Of a stretch of 64,000 nucleotides of DNA, positions 47,957-60,395 are shown in pieces. The notes under the pieces were generated by a model that was given only the letters and a program-made list of their open reading frames with translations, ran no database searches and had not been told where the DNA came from. Numbering within the stretch: position 1 is the first letter of the stretch; every line of letters begins with the position of its first letter. Origin of the DNA: Mactromeris polynyma (taxonomy: Eukaryota > Mollusca > Bivalvia > Venerida > Mactridae); the NCBI GenBank assembly GCA_032209605.1, contig JASFXZ010000011.1, positions 19,258,770 through 19,322,769 of the forward strand, written 5' to 3'. Made by a program: the position numbers and the translations under genes.

Positions 47957-48157
47957 AAAAGTTAGGTACGAAAACTATCGCACTTAGGAGCGTTCCTAAG
48001 TGCGTTTCATTAAACTATCCTAGGATTGTTTTCGCTCCTAGGAGCTACTCTTCATATGGAGGTAGAAAATTACGCTGAATGTAAACATCCGGGTATCTCT
48101 ATGCGGTCCGCGCTTTTTGACAGATCGTCTGCTAACGTCACAATATTTACATCCGAA

Positions 48158-50611
48158 ATGGCTGCTAATAATACGACAACCAAGGTGGAAACTTCCTCCC
48201 TCTTTAAGAGGAAGGAAAATTGGACCGATGAGGAAGTTTCCACCTTGGTAGAGGCAGTGAGAACAAACAAGCTAATACTTCTTGGGAGTTTTTCCCAAGA
48301 AGTAACCAAGCAGAAAAGGCAAGCGACCTGGGAACGGATTGCACAACAGTAATGTACCATTTTCATTTGACATGTCTAAAATACATGCCTTGTTTCACAA
48401 CTTTGTGTTTCAAATGACAAATGTTTACGAAATTATTTTAAAATTATACCCGAAAAGTGTGTTTTCAAAAAATACTACAACTATCACCGTTTCAACATTT
48501 TTATAAACTCATAGTAGCAATACGTGATGTTAATACTACGAGTACAATATTAAAAATACCAAACATTGAACATATATTGTTTTCAACATTTGCCCCATCT
48601 GTTGTCCTAATTTAATGTTATCAAAAGTTGTCTAGTTGAATGAAGGAATGTAATGCAGATAGGGGGGTTGCATGTTAAACTAAATTAATTTTGGTAAATG
48701 TGTATGGTTACGGTTATGTACAGCACAGAATAAAGATGTATAGTGCACTTTAATGTGAATGCATTATTCATTTCATAATTTTTTCAGGGTGAGTGCAGTG
48801 AGTGTTGGAGGGCAGCGGTCTGGGAAGGACGCGCGCAAGAAGTGGCAGACATTGACAAGTGCCACTAAAAGGAAAGAAGTTACACGAAAGACGGAGCAGA
48901 GAAGGACTGGAGGTGGCGCGCTTCCTTCCCAGTGTGTTCTTAACACAGTAGAAGAAGGGGTACAGAAGATTTAATATATAATTGACATTATACATTTGCA
49001 CCAGAATGAGTCGCTTTACATTCACTCACATGTATAAGATGTAAATGTATAAAAATGGCAAGCTAAATAACTGATAACATTTATGCCTACCAGAATAGCA
49101 TTTGACATATTCGAACGCATTTATTCCACAAATCAATTCCACAAATATTCCAATTAGCATAATGTTATTTGTTATAGAATAAACTGGAATGACATGTTTG
49201 AATTATCCGCAGACTGTTTACAAATGAATATTTACGAATATTTACAAGTATATGGTAATGGACATTTTTTGCTGCTTAAATATATTTGTTAAAGCAAACA
49301 ATTAATGTATATCTAAAGGACAATGAAATGTTTCGACCTGTATCTGTCATAGTTTATAAATCTTCTCATTATTTACAGATTTTATCATGCATTCCAAAAG
49401 CCCTCGTAGAAGGCATCCAAGGTGGAATGGACACCGATGGTAAGCATGTTTGCATTTCATGTGAAAGTAGAAACAACACTTGTATGATTGTGAAATATAT
49501 ATATTTGTTAACTATAATATGGTCATTAAAAAAATTGAATAAATTATCACTAATCAATATTTACATTTCTGAAAATGCTTATACATGTACAAATATTTCT
49601 ACATTTCTTCACAGACATAGCAGATGAGTTCCATGATGTGTTGGACATGAGCAACACCAGTTTAAACATAGGCAGCCTAGATATCGGTCAGTTGAACAAT
49701 TACACAAAAACTTAAAACATTTACATCAACATTACAATCAAATTGAATCAAAATGTTCATATACCAATAATAAGAATTAGAATGGAATTGCTAATGAATA
49801 CTAATAAACGTTAAATAAAACAATTTAATATTTCATAACTGTAACTGCAAAAAATAACAATAATATTGTCTATGCTGTTAACAAACGTTTAATCTTACAA
49901 GGCTCAGATTATTTGGTTTTTTTAAAATATAAATACTGTTACCTATAAAAATCAAAGCAATGTGTATTATTTTCATTATTTCAGAGTATGTGAGTCCACC
50001 AATAATTGCAAGCTGTAGTAGCAGCCATGTTGGCCATGTGGAAGCACAAGTTGTCCATGCTGTCCAGTCTGCTAATAAGAAAGACAAACACAAAGGTATT
50101 GGTCAATACACTTATTTCAACGACACAAAGTTAATATAACTAGTATAACTAGTATAACAATGAGTGCTGAATTTCAGCTTGTGGAAACGAAATATAATCT
50201 ATTAAGCATTACCATTAATATGCTACAGTATTTAACTATTCTATTTATTACTGAAATAAATCACCAATACACAAACGCTATTATACCTCGTATAACAATT
50301 GAGCAAAGTTATTTACATATATTAACTCAAAGTCCACAAAGAATGGAAGCAATCATTTAATGCTAGATACTGTCACATTACACCAGTTATATTTTTATTT
50401 GTGTATGATTTTTTAAAAATATAATTTCTGTTATTGATGTTATTTTTCAGATAAAAGAGATTCCTTTGAAGAGCAATTGCTAGATATCGAAAGAGAAAAA
50501 TTGGATGAACAAAAGAAGCAAACAATTGCTCTTCAAAGGATTCAGGAAATCTTACAGAACCTTTCCAATGAAAAAGCAAAAGACATATTTAATAGTCATT
50601 ACTTTGGTTAA
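48158..50611 (+). CDS. Harbinger Myb/SANT-like DNA-binding protein, 255 aa, six exons
   Basis: The exons are 48158-48348, 48788-48959, 49379-49439, 49615-49686, 49985-50095 and 50451-50611 (TAA). The introns are GT-AG and the 768 nt contain no internal stop. The exon 2 donor (GGG|GTACAG) is the weakest site. The start chosen is MAANNTTTK. In-frame ATG 48056 would add 34 residues. The Myb/SANT-like domain (about residues 18-95) begins KRKENWTDEEVSTLVEAV and includes QATWERIAQ, VSVGGQRSGKDARKKWQTL and TKRKEVTRKTEQRRTGGG, typical of the accessory protein of PIF/Harbinger elements. A central linker (ALVEGIQGGMD) and a C-terminal coiled coil (EEQLLDIEREKLDEQKKQT) follow. In this superfamily the partner binds the element ends and helps the nuclease into the nucleus. 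AATAAA follows at 50683. Inverted repeats inside exons 1 and 6 are unusual. Confidence 0.9.
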
Positions 50612-50682
50612 TTTCAATATATAGCAATATAGTTATGAGAAAAAAGGATCAATTTTACTGTTAAATAGAGTTACGGGTATGA

Positions 50683-50688
50683 AATAAA
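50683..50688 (+). terminator. Candidate poly(A) signal of the Myb-like gene
   Basis: AATAAA, 72 bases after the stop codon at 50611. The spacing is ideal for a short 3' UTR. Confidence 0.6.
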
Positions 50689-51605
50689 TGGACATAAATA
50701 GTTTTTGGCCTTATTGTTAGTTAATGATAAAACATGGTATGTTGTTTAGAATAAGTAATGGTAACATTTAATTAAATTTTTTAAATACTTCAGTTTAAGC
50801 ATTGGTGTAGTACTTAAGCTTATGTAAACATCAAATACTGTGTAACCTCTTCAGAGTATCCCTCTCTTGCGCGATAACCTTTCTTCAACATTATCAATTG
50901 TCCAATAGTGAAAGGCTTAAACATATTTAACTTTTCTAGAGTAATAACCATTCAACAACAGTCGAAATAATTTGCATTTCACAAAACGTGTTGTCCTGGA
51001 TACGTTTCACTGCAGTGGCCTACTTCATAATTAGATTGTTTATTATATCATGGAACGAATTTCAGTCCATGCACAAATCCAGCAATTTACATCATGTGGG
51101 AGGGGAGGGGGGGGGGGTTCAGCTTCTGATTGGGACCATTCCTTTATGTAGACATAGATATGGACAATCACATATTGCCAAAATCTCAAATGTCAGTCCA
51201 TACTTCCTCATCTAAAATAAACATGTAATCTGAATGTTTACTCAAATTTACTATACCAAATTGTTGATATAAAAAAAGTGTTAACAGATTTATTCATAGA
51301 CATATTTATGTTTTAAGCTATAATACCAATTTACATGTCTTGTACTAAATAATGCATATCAATTACATATTGTACAATATGCATATCTATGCATGTCTAT
51401 TTTAATGGCATTGCATATTTACCTGTTGATTTGTTAATCAGTTTATTAAAGTAATTTTTAAATATAACTGTCTGTGTCGATTATTTACATGTAGTAGTGT
51501 GATTACAAGTGCATCATCAACAAGTAATAATATATACAGTTTTATATTACTATTTGTTACAGTATCAGAAGAAAATTAATGTTTGCGGGCTCTGTATTAC
51601 TTACA

Positions 51606-54600
51606 TTAATGAAATCTCCTAGCTATTCGATTTCTCAGCTCTTGTGCTGGCCTGTTCACTTCCATTGCCGCAGCATGTCCTGCATTGCCTTCCAGCACTA
51701 TGTCATGTATGTCTGGCACAGGAACATGCTGCTGTAGAGCCAAATTGTGCAAACAGAAACATGCATAAATTATATGTACGGCCTTTGGTGGCTGTACTGG
51801 CAGATTACCTCCTGATGAATGCAAACATCTGAAAAACAGATTATATAGTTCTGATTTTTTATAATTGGATATAAAATTTGTTAACTGTATTGGATAATTA
51901 ATATTTCAACTTCAACATGCCAAGTTTTATGAATGTCTTAAACTGGTGTTTAAACAGAAATTATGCTTGCTTTAATTTACCAAAGTTGAATTGATGCACA
52001 TATTTAAATGAAATTATTTATAACGAAGATTCGAATAATAATTGTAACAATGTCCGATATGCAACTATTTTCAACAATGACTGATGATTCAATAGTGGCA
52101 AAAATAATTATGTATACAATACCCTGTAATTCCTAAATACCTTATAGAAATAAATAGCAAAACGGTGAAAACAGAATTTACCTAAATCTAGCTTTAAGTA
52201 AGCCAAACGCTCGTTCCACCACATTTCTCGTTCTTGCATGAGCTAAGTTATATGCATTTTCATGTTGACCCACTGGTCTCAGGTATGGTGTCAAAAGCCA
52301 GGTTTTCAGTGGGTAGCCACTGTCCCCAAGCATCCAACCATCCTGCTCTCTCTCCAGGCGTTCAGCAATAGCCGAGTTGGCCAAGATAAATGCGTCATGC
52401 GTGGCACCTGGCCACCTTACCACTGCATTTAGGAACCTGAAATAGTGTAATGTTTCATAAGGGTGGTCAACAGAATTATGGCGATTACTTTGAAATTGTA
52501 ATTGATTAAATTACAAGTACTTACGGTAAAAATATAATCAATTACATTACAATTACTTCACTTATTTATTGATTAACATTTATACACTAAAATTTGTATA
52601 TTTGCTGTTGGCTACATGAAGATAAAGATTCATGGGTCAAATGTAACGGTTCAAATAACAAAACGTTAAATCTGTTGATTTATCACATGAAATAAATACA
52701 ATATTATAACCGGTATATACACTATATTTGTTGCAAATTTCAGGAAATTCATCCTTCTATTTACCAAGATATTGTCATATTTATACCTGTACACTTACAA
52801 GTCTTATTAAGTATATATATTGATGCATACAAGTCAAAATATTGTTTGAAAATGATAACAATTTCTATATTCTTTACGCAATATTAATGCACTTGGCTAT
52901 GAAATACATTGTGTGCACTGTGGTATCTAACCAATGGTCAGTCAATCAAATTAGTATTGCATCTGTCGAGATAATTATTTCACAAGGATTTATCCGGACT
53001 GTCTTCACAGAATGTCAAATAATATACATGTAGTTACTTTGCAGAGTATCTCTCAACGTTAAATAAATGGGTAAATATTAAATAAAAATTACCTCATGTT
53101 TGTATCACACACAGCTTGTACATTGATAGCGTGAAAACCTTTCCGACAAACATACGCCTGACCATCTGGGCCGTATGGTGACTGGATGGGTATTAAGGTT
53201 CCGTCTATGGCCCCCACACAATTTGGCATACCAGCCACAGCATGAAAATCCTGTTTCAACTTTCTTAGTTGTTCCGTAGGATATCTTATAATTAGATTAA
53301 TGTTCACAATGTAATTGCATCTTCATTTGTTTGCATAAACTTTATATATTTTTGTTCTTGTAATCAATAAAAGATAACAATCAAGCATTAATTGTACATT
53401 ACACATTTATACATACTGCTATTCTTCAGCCATTTATTCAGGTATTCTTTTTTAATGTCATAGATCATTATAGATGAACTCATCATGAACTTGCATAAAT
53501 GTAAAAAGGACACACATGCATTGTTCTATATTCTTGGTATGTTTGCACATCAAAGACAGGCCAGGAGGCGGGACCTGTTATAGGGTGAATCAATCGACCG
53601 CAGTGTTGATTACTTAGTAACCCCGTCCCCAATCATGTTAGTCATTTGTTAGCATAACACTGTATAATGTAGGCAACTTGTAACTAACACGAGTGTTATT
53701 TGCAGTAACACACATGCTTCGTTCATTGTCCATGCAATGTTTTATCCCTCAAATACACATGTATGCTTATACATTCAATGGCACATTATCAATCAATATC
53801 AATGAACACTGGTACAGACTTCACGACCCTCTTACATTTTAATCATGACATCCATACACACACCAACAACATCCAATACAATACAAAAATTGTTCAAAGA
53901 GAATAAATACCTTATTGGAAAGTGCTTTCCAAGTGCCACGCACACCTTACCAATTATACGGGAGCAGGAGGATCTCGATACACCGTGTAGGTCTGCAACC
54001 TCTGACAAAAAGTCACCTTTTGCTAAAAATCTTAAGGTTACAAGAACCTGAAATGAAAGAGCTATGTGTTACAATGTAACATCTGTACTGCCTGTATCAG
54101 TAAATATGTCATAGATCATTCATGCTTACACACTGATAGAACAACTACGTAAGTATATTTATCTTGATTAATACTAGTCTTTTCCACATAAACTAGTATT
54201 GCAAACGCACGTTCCGATCCGGAGATTAAAATATGTCCGAAATCCAGTGTCCGAAATCAATGTTTGTCTAACTCCTTCCAATTTATCCATGATATACAGA
54301 GTTGCATGTGTTGTCGTCCTAGACAGACACAAAGGTACCGTAACCGACAATCATTTACAATTCCACATTTAATCCGGAATAGACTACAATTCATTGAAAA
54401 TTTGATTTCATTTTTCGAACGCCGTTCATGAATTGTTTAAATCTTTCAGAGTACTTCCCCTTGACTAGGTTGCATACCACCAAATGGTTACTTCTTTTAG
54501 CGGCATGTAGTTTTCACGCGGAAGAGAGACGTAGGTAAACAAAATAAGCTGAATACATATAAACATTGATGTTTACCTGAATATATGCCGGTATTACATG

Positions 54601-54795
54601 CCCAACTTTCAATGTCGGAAGAGTAATATCATCCGCTGTTATCTCGACAATATCAATGATAATATGCCTTGGAAATCGATACCTAGCAATGATCTCCGTG
54701 TCATTAATCGTATCCAGGGGATTTAGCCGATCTTTAAAAACCCTCTCGCGTCGAATTTGCCGGCGTTCTTGTAGCGCATAAACAAACGCGGCCAT
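51606..54795 (-). CDS. PIF/Harbinger DDE nuclease (HARBI1-like), 341 aa, five exons
   Basis: The exons on the minus strand are 54795-54577, 54047-53911, 53284-53093, 52436-52182 and 51828-51606 (TAA at 51606-51608). All introns are GT-AG, and the phases (0,2,2,2) give 1,026 nt without a stop. The N-terminal part has ERVFKDRLNPLDTINDTEII and RYRFPRHIIIDIVEITADDI. A helix-turn-helix follows (DFLSEVADLHGVSRSSCSRI). The DDE_Tnp_4 nuclease fold then shows all three catalytic acids: D in VGAIDGTLIPI, D in MLGDSGYPL and E in NVVERAFGLLKARF. WPGATHDAFI and KAVHIIYACFCLHNLAL are also family hallmarks. HARBI1 and Harbinger nucleases are about 350 aa, so the length is normal. It lies convergent to the Myb-like gene, starting about 170 bp from the right TIR. 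An intact triad and frame suggest recent or current activity. Confidence 0.95.
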
Positions 54796-54796
54796 C

Positions 54797-54966
54797 TTCC
54801 CGAAATGCAATGCGTTTCGCACTTAGGAGTGCTCAAGACCGCTCCTAGAGTTAGGTGCGATATCGTTCCTAAGTGCTAGGAGCGAAAAAATGATGAAACG
54901 CACCTAGGTGCGAAAAACGATCCTAGGGGCGAAAAACGCTCCTAGGATTTTTGATGAAACGCACCC
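54797..54966 (-). repeat. Right TIR and subterminal repeats of the Harbinger element
   Basis: The TIR proper is 54937-54966. Inside it, words such as GGTGCGTTTCATC (rev. comp. of 54891-54903), TCCTAGGAGCG, CCTAAGTGCG and GCTCCTAG recur several times on both strands. They could be repeated binding sites for the Myb-like protein or the nuclease. The same words recur inside the left end (47957-48050). Confidence 0.85.
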
Positions 54967-54969
54967 CTG

Positions 54970-56209
54970 ATCTCCCAGGTGTCCAAACAGATATTGAGTA
55001 ATGTGCAGAATCTTTGAATTATTTCATCAATGTAATTATTATACTTCTATAGATGTGGATTGTTGATGAAGTGTTTACGAAATACATGATGGAAAACCAG
55101 TATTTTAAGTCACTTTGATGATTTTGATAGAATATCATTATTTCGTAATCATTGAAAGAAATACTTGATTTTGATAGTTCATCACAACTATTGTAAATGC
55201 CTGATATAAGTATAACGTTTTCAGTGTTCAAATTATTTTTCTTAAATTCATCTCATTGAACTTTAACCTATAAGGTTCTGCTTTCTTTCCAGGAGTGTCA
55301 ATAAGAGCCCAGAGCTGGTAAAGTAACACAGTAACGTAAGCATCATCACCCAGTGTAGTGAACATATAACAGAGACAGTGATGTTTAATACGTTTATTAA
55401 CTTTAGTGTTTACTAATCAACTCCCTACATGTAAGTCATCCCTCTAGACTAACAGTGCAGTGCAGTAGAGCATACAGATTTATAATATGATACGCTAACT
55501 AACATGCTAATACACTAAACAAGCTTCTTTTCTTGTATGAATGATCATAGTGAAGGGGAGAACCCCGCCAGACCCGCCTATTTTTCAGTAATTTTCCTGC
55601 TACTCCAAGAATTATAGACACCCCTGCTTTTGTTCGTAAAATTGAATTCAAAATTAATATAAACTGATAATAAGAGCTGTGGACACTGTGCTTTATCTTC
55701 ATTATTGTCTGTTCAGTTAATTGAATGAGATGTGACTCTGCATTTTATATAGTTATTCATCAAGCAGTGTATGCTGAATGATATTGACAGGCATTTTATT
55801 TTGCTACATTAATTCATAAACAGTAAATGTCTTAGTATTCGTGGTACCTATGGAAAGTGTGGGATATAAATTGGTTGCAGGTAGGAATTTTAATTGTTCA
55901 TTTTACTGCTATGATTGGCATTTTATTGCAGCACAATTTAGTAACATCAAACCCCAAGCACTTTGAGTAATTATTTTAACCCAGGGAAAAATGGCCATAA
56001 TTATTTTTGTTCTAAGAGATTCAAATATTTTGTTTATTTCAAATACATGAACATATATATGTGTTTGGAATATATGGATGTTTTTGTATATGTTCGGTCA
56101 GGGTCCCGCTCTACTTGGTAGGGAATTCCAATCAAACTGGGGAATTTTTATTTATCAACATTTACATTACAGGTTATTTTTGAAATAAAACTATTATGAC
56201 CTTTACATG
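54970..56209. other. Region right of the Harbinger element
   Basis: AT-rich sequence with no supported gene. A pyrimidine-rich acceptor-like site at about 55280-55292 followed by a GT 24 bases later was noted but not called. Confidence 0.45.
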
Positions 56210-56565
56210 GTTTTTTATGGCTGTCAGGGATAGAGCTACTTTTCTTATGTGTATTATAGTTGAAACTTCAAAAACTCTTTTTGTCAAAAACTACTGGCCA
56301 AATTTTGAAATAATTTCACCTACTGAAAATATTCCTTGAGTAACCATCTACCAAAATTGTTAATGGCTCATGGTTTTATTTGTGGGGGGGGGCATACTTC
56401 CTGATATGTATACGTACATTACCATTATAGTGATATTTTCAACATGCTGGAAATCATACTTTTTTCTATCTTTGTCAGAATCTTTACTTCAACAAAATTT
56501 TAGTATAAGACCATTTCAGGCGCTGAGGTGAGCGATTGAGGGCCCTCTTGTTTGTTTGAGCTGCT
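56210..56565 (+). repeat. Dispersed molluscan-type repeat, copy 1
   Basis: It contains GGCTGTCAGGGATAGAGCTA, 'tttttgtcaaaaactactgg', 'ccaaattttgaaataatttc', 'accatctaccaaaattgtt' and the end words GAGGTGAGCGATTGAGGGCC, 'ctcttgtttg'. The same order of words occurs at 60855-61215. A G-run lies near 56382. Confidence 0.7.
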
Positions 56566-57524
56566 GAAAATTTCTTTGTTTAGAAATAGACATAATGAGA
56601 TTACTTCGTCTCAGTTTTATTTCTAAGAAACATAATTTCACTTACTTTCTTTACATTATATTATAAGAAAGTTGCCTCCCTTTTTCATATCTCTTGAATT
56701 TGATATGTGGATGCTGTGTTTTTTCTTCTTCTTCAAGTCAGTTTTCTACTTTGATTTTGCAATAATTTGAGTTCTTCTGGGCCCTTTTTTATAGATACAT
56801 ACATGTACATTTAAGTATTTCAGTTATTATATTCTGTGGTTTTGTGCTTTCTTCCAGCAGATTATTTGTTTAAAAGAAGTTTTAAATGTTGATCTGAAAC
56901 AGCATTATGTTGAAATTATGAACATTGTTGGAATTTTTACCACCTTTCTATGAAACTTGCTTTGTTAACCAGGGATTTGACCATAGAGTTGATCCCTTGA
57001 CCCTCTGGAATTTCCAACAAGCCACATTTTGACCCTTAAGTATTCTGGCTGAGGAGTCAGGTATTGTATATATAAAATGGTAAACTCAGGTAAAAAATTA
57101 GCAAAATGACTCTTGAGATTCAGCACCTAGTGGAACCTATAATAACTTACATGCATGATGAAGCTTATCTTATGTACAGTTAAATAGAGCTGCAAAGATT
57201 AAGCAAACTTTGAATATTTTTGTTACTTTTTTCTCACAATTTGGTTTGCTTCTGTCATAAGAATATTCAGTGGACGTTTTTATTCATGAAGCAATATTCT
57301 AGTCAGAGAACTCATATGATGGTATTCATTATCTTTTAGTTATAAATACAGATATTTGAAAAGTTAACTTTTATTATGGGACGTGACATTGTTTTTCTAT
57401 TCATTGGTCAATTTTATTTAATATTATAATACATTATTCTAATTCTACTTACCTAGTCAAAGGTTTATGCCGGGTCATTACATGTCATTGATCTATCACT
57501 TAATGAGAAATTTTGTATTACATA
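56566..57524. other. Stretch with no visible feature
   Basis: AT-rich sequence between a dispersed repeat and a MITE. I see no exon, RNA gene or repeat family. Confidence 0.4.
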
Positions 57525-57702
57525 CAGTAAAACCTTAATAACAAGACCATCCTTGGAACTCTTGAACACTGGTCTTCTTATTGAGGTGGTCTTAATATTG
57601 AGGTTGATTAAAGAGCAAAATAGTGAAAATGGACTTGAAAATTGTGTTCTTTATTTCGAGATGGTCTTATTATTTAGGTGGTCTTTAAGTGAGGGTTTAC
57701 TG
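57525..57702. mobile_element. TA-flanked palindromic MITE, copy 3 of 3 (best preserved)
   Basis: The left end CAGTAAAACCTTAATAACAA and the right end (reverse complement CAGTAAACCCTCACTTAAAG) are flanked by TA (57523-57524 and 57703-57704). Interior words match the copies at 11090 and 47358 ('attgaggtggtcttaatatt', 'gtgaaaatggacttgaaaat'). Confidence 0.85.
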
Positions 57703-58127
57703 TATATTTATATAACCATACCGAATAACAGAAAACCCAAAGGGTAGTTCTCAAAATCGAACCGAGAGACACCTGTAAATTTATTTGTTGCACCCCTACA
57801 GAGTGACCTACAGAGTGACATTGCTGTCTTTCAGTATTCAAGCGCCCTTTTCTCGTAATTGTTTGCCTCATCGCTCTCCAATATATGTGTGCTTGTTTCA
57901 TATGTTACCTGTTTTGGTAATAAATCAACATCCAGTTTATCTTGAGAAAATGTCAGACTACTCTTGAATGCTAAATCTTTTTTGTTGGGGAACTAATTTG
58001 ACTCCATAGCCTTTTAGGCAAATTGTTATGGATTGAAGATAACTGGGATTGCAGCTTTATTGCCGTAGTTAACAATGAAGTTGATGTTGTGTTTTATGTC
58101 TGCATGCCATACTAGCATCCTGTTCTG

Positions 58128-59250
58128 TTTTCACCAGAATATTAAAGACTTTTTTCTGTACTGTTTATCACCAGAATATTAAAGACTGTTTTCTGTTCTG
58201 GTTATCACCAGCATATTACAAACATTTTTCTGTTCCGTTTATCAGCAGAATATTATTATAAAGACGTTTTTCTGCACTGTTTATCACCAGAATATTACAG
58301 ATTTTGTTCTGTACTGTTTATCTCCAGAATATTACAGATTTTGTTCTGTACTGTTTATCTCCAGAATATTACAGATTTTGTTCTGTACTGTTTATCTCCA
58401 GAATATTACAGATTTTGTTCTGTACCGTTTATCTCCAGAATATTAAAGACTGTTTTCTGTACTGTTTATCTCCAGAATATTAAAGACTGTTTTCTGTACT
58501 GTTTATCTCCAGAATATTAAAGACTGTTTTCTGTACCGTTTATCTCCAGAATATTAAAGACTGTTTTTCTGTACTGTTTATCTCCAGAATATTAAAGACT
58601 GTTTTCTGTACTGTTTATCTCCAGAATATTACAGATTTGTTCTGTACTGTTTATCTCCAGAATATCAAAGACTGTTTTCTGTACCGTTTATCTCCAGAAT
58701 ATTAAAGACTGTTTTCTGTACTGTTTATCTCCAGAATATTAAAGACTGTTTTCTGTACCGTTTATCTCCAGAATATTAAAGACTGTTTTCTGTACTGTTT
58801 ATCACCAGAATATTAAAGACTGTTTTCTGTACCGTTTATCTCCAGAATATTAAAGACTGTTTTCTGTTCTGTTTATCTCCAGAATATTAAAGACTGTTTT
58901 CTGTTCTGGTTATCACCAGCATATTACAGACATTTTTCTGTTCCGTTTATCAGCAGAATATTATTATAAAGACGTTTTTCTGCACTGTTTATCACCAGAA
59001 TATTAAATACTTTTTTCTGTACTGTTTATCACCAGAATATTACAGATTTTGTTCTGTACTGTTTATCTCCAGAATATTACAGATTTTGTTCTGTACTGTT
59101 TATCTCCAGAATATTACAGATTTTGTTTGTACTGTTTATCTCCAGAATATTACAGATTTTGTTCTGTACTGTTAATCTCCAGAATATTAAAGACTGTTTT
59201 CTGTACTGTTTATCACCAGAATATTAAAGACTGTTTTTTCTGTCCTGTTA
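58128..59250. repeat. 37-bp tandem satellite (about 30 copies)
   Basis: The unit reads TTTATCTCCAGAATATTAAA, 'gactgttttctgtactg'. The period is 37 (for example starts at 58441 and 58478). Variants include CACC for CTCC, TTACAGATTTTG for TTAAAGACTG, and a longer unit with an extra TTATA (58250-58265, repeated at 58958-58973), which suggests a higher-order duplication of part of the array. An open frame through 59049-59240 is a by-product. Confidence 0.97.
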
Positions 59251-60395
59251 GTCTCCATACCACCTGGAAGAATCAAGACTTGTTATTTGCTGTACTGTTA
59301 ATGGCCATCAGTACAAAGATATTGCAAATCAATGCATATAAATTAACCAAATCCATTATTCCCAAATGTTACTGTATCACCATGGACTGCGTCATCAAAG
59401 CCATCTCTACTGACCTCATCTTATACACCACTATAAGTGTATGTACCAATATGATTTGAGAAAAGCACCAATTAATGTTGGTTCATCCCGTCATTCAAAA
59501 TACTGTATTTCGCAAGACATGCACTAGTTTGCATGTTTTATAACAAACATTCAGGCCCCTTTTTATATTACAAGCTGAACTTTATTTTCAACTCTATTCC
59601 TAATATTGAAGGAGAGCCCCTTGGATGTGATATCTTTTTTATTTCTTATAATTATTATGTTTTATACAATATAAGCTGTTATACTCCTTTAGGTTATGTA
59701 GGCCTAGATGTAGTCTCAAAATATAATAACCCACCCCTGCATTGTGTAGTCACCTGCATTTAGCAGCCGATATGGCTGCGTCCATATATACTGCTTCACT
59801 GGATGCTTAAGACAGGTTTTACTGTAACAGATATTTCAGCGATGGTCTCAGCCTACAAAAAGGGCAGCTTTCCAGACATACATTAGTATTGGCTTGTACT
59901 TTTATTTCCTGTTCATTGATGAGGTGGAAATTGCTGATTTTATTTTACCTAATATTGGCTTGGTACTTAATTAACGACTCTCAGGAAGCACTGTTTAAAT
60001 TTACGTATATTCAATGCATATCATAGGTCTACAGATATAAATTCTTATATATATTTTCTCCCAATTTCGGTGTATCAGTCACGTACTATTGACCTTTTTG
60101 TTTAAGAACTATTCTATGGTATGGCTTTACTGGTGCAAACAACTTTAACACATTATAATTATACTACCATGTATTACAATTGGGCATGATTACAAAATAA
60201 ACTAATACAATAGGACCAATTGTTCTGAGTAATGGACAACAACTTTTTTGTACACAACAGTCAATGGGGCATTGATCAGTGCAAAGAGGGTGAAAAGCAT
60301 GCATTTAAATAAACACAATTATATGTTCATTATTCCCAAATGTAAAGTAGCTTTTGTTACTATGTTACAATGGATTGCATCATCAAAGCATATCA
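59251..60395. other. Stretch with no visible feature
   Basis: AT-rich sequence to the right of the 37-bp satellite. I see no supported gene or repeat family. Confidence 0.4.

Larger units (their letters stand above)
47927..54966. mobile_element. Complete PIF/Harbinger DNA transposon (7,040 bp)
   Basis: The 30-bp terminal inverted repeats lie at 47927-47956 and 54937-54966 (GGCTGCGTTTCATCAAAAAT then CCTAGGAGCG, one mismatch). A CTG target duplication lies outside them (47924-47926 and 54967-54969), matching the 3-bp duplication of this superfamily. Inside are two convergent intron-containing genes, both open from start to stop: a Myb/SANT-like protein (48158-50611, +) and a DDE nuclease (54795-51606, -). 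Both ends also carry extra internal copies of the terminal words. Each part expected for self-mobilisation is present. Whether it still moves cannot be read from one copy. Confidence 0.95.

Noticed and set aside
55293..55316. 24-base micro-exon between a pyrimidine-rich AG and a GT
   Set aside because: It is too short, no partner exon or coding neighbour was found, and such patterns are common by chance.
59049..59459. 136-aa plus-strand open frame with a repeated YCLSPEYYRF pattern
   Set aside because: It is read through the 37-bp satellite. The repeat period explains the pattern.
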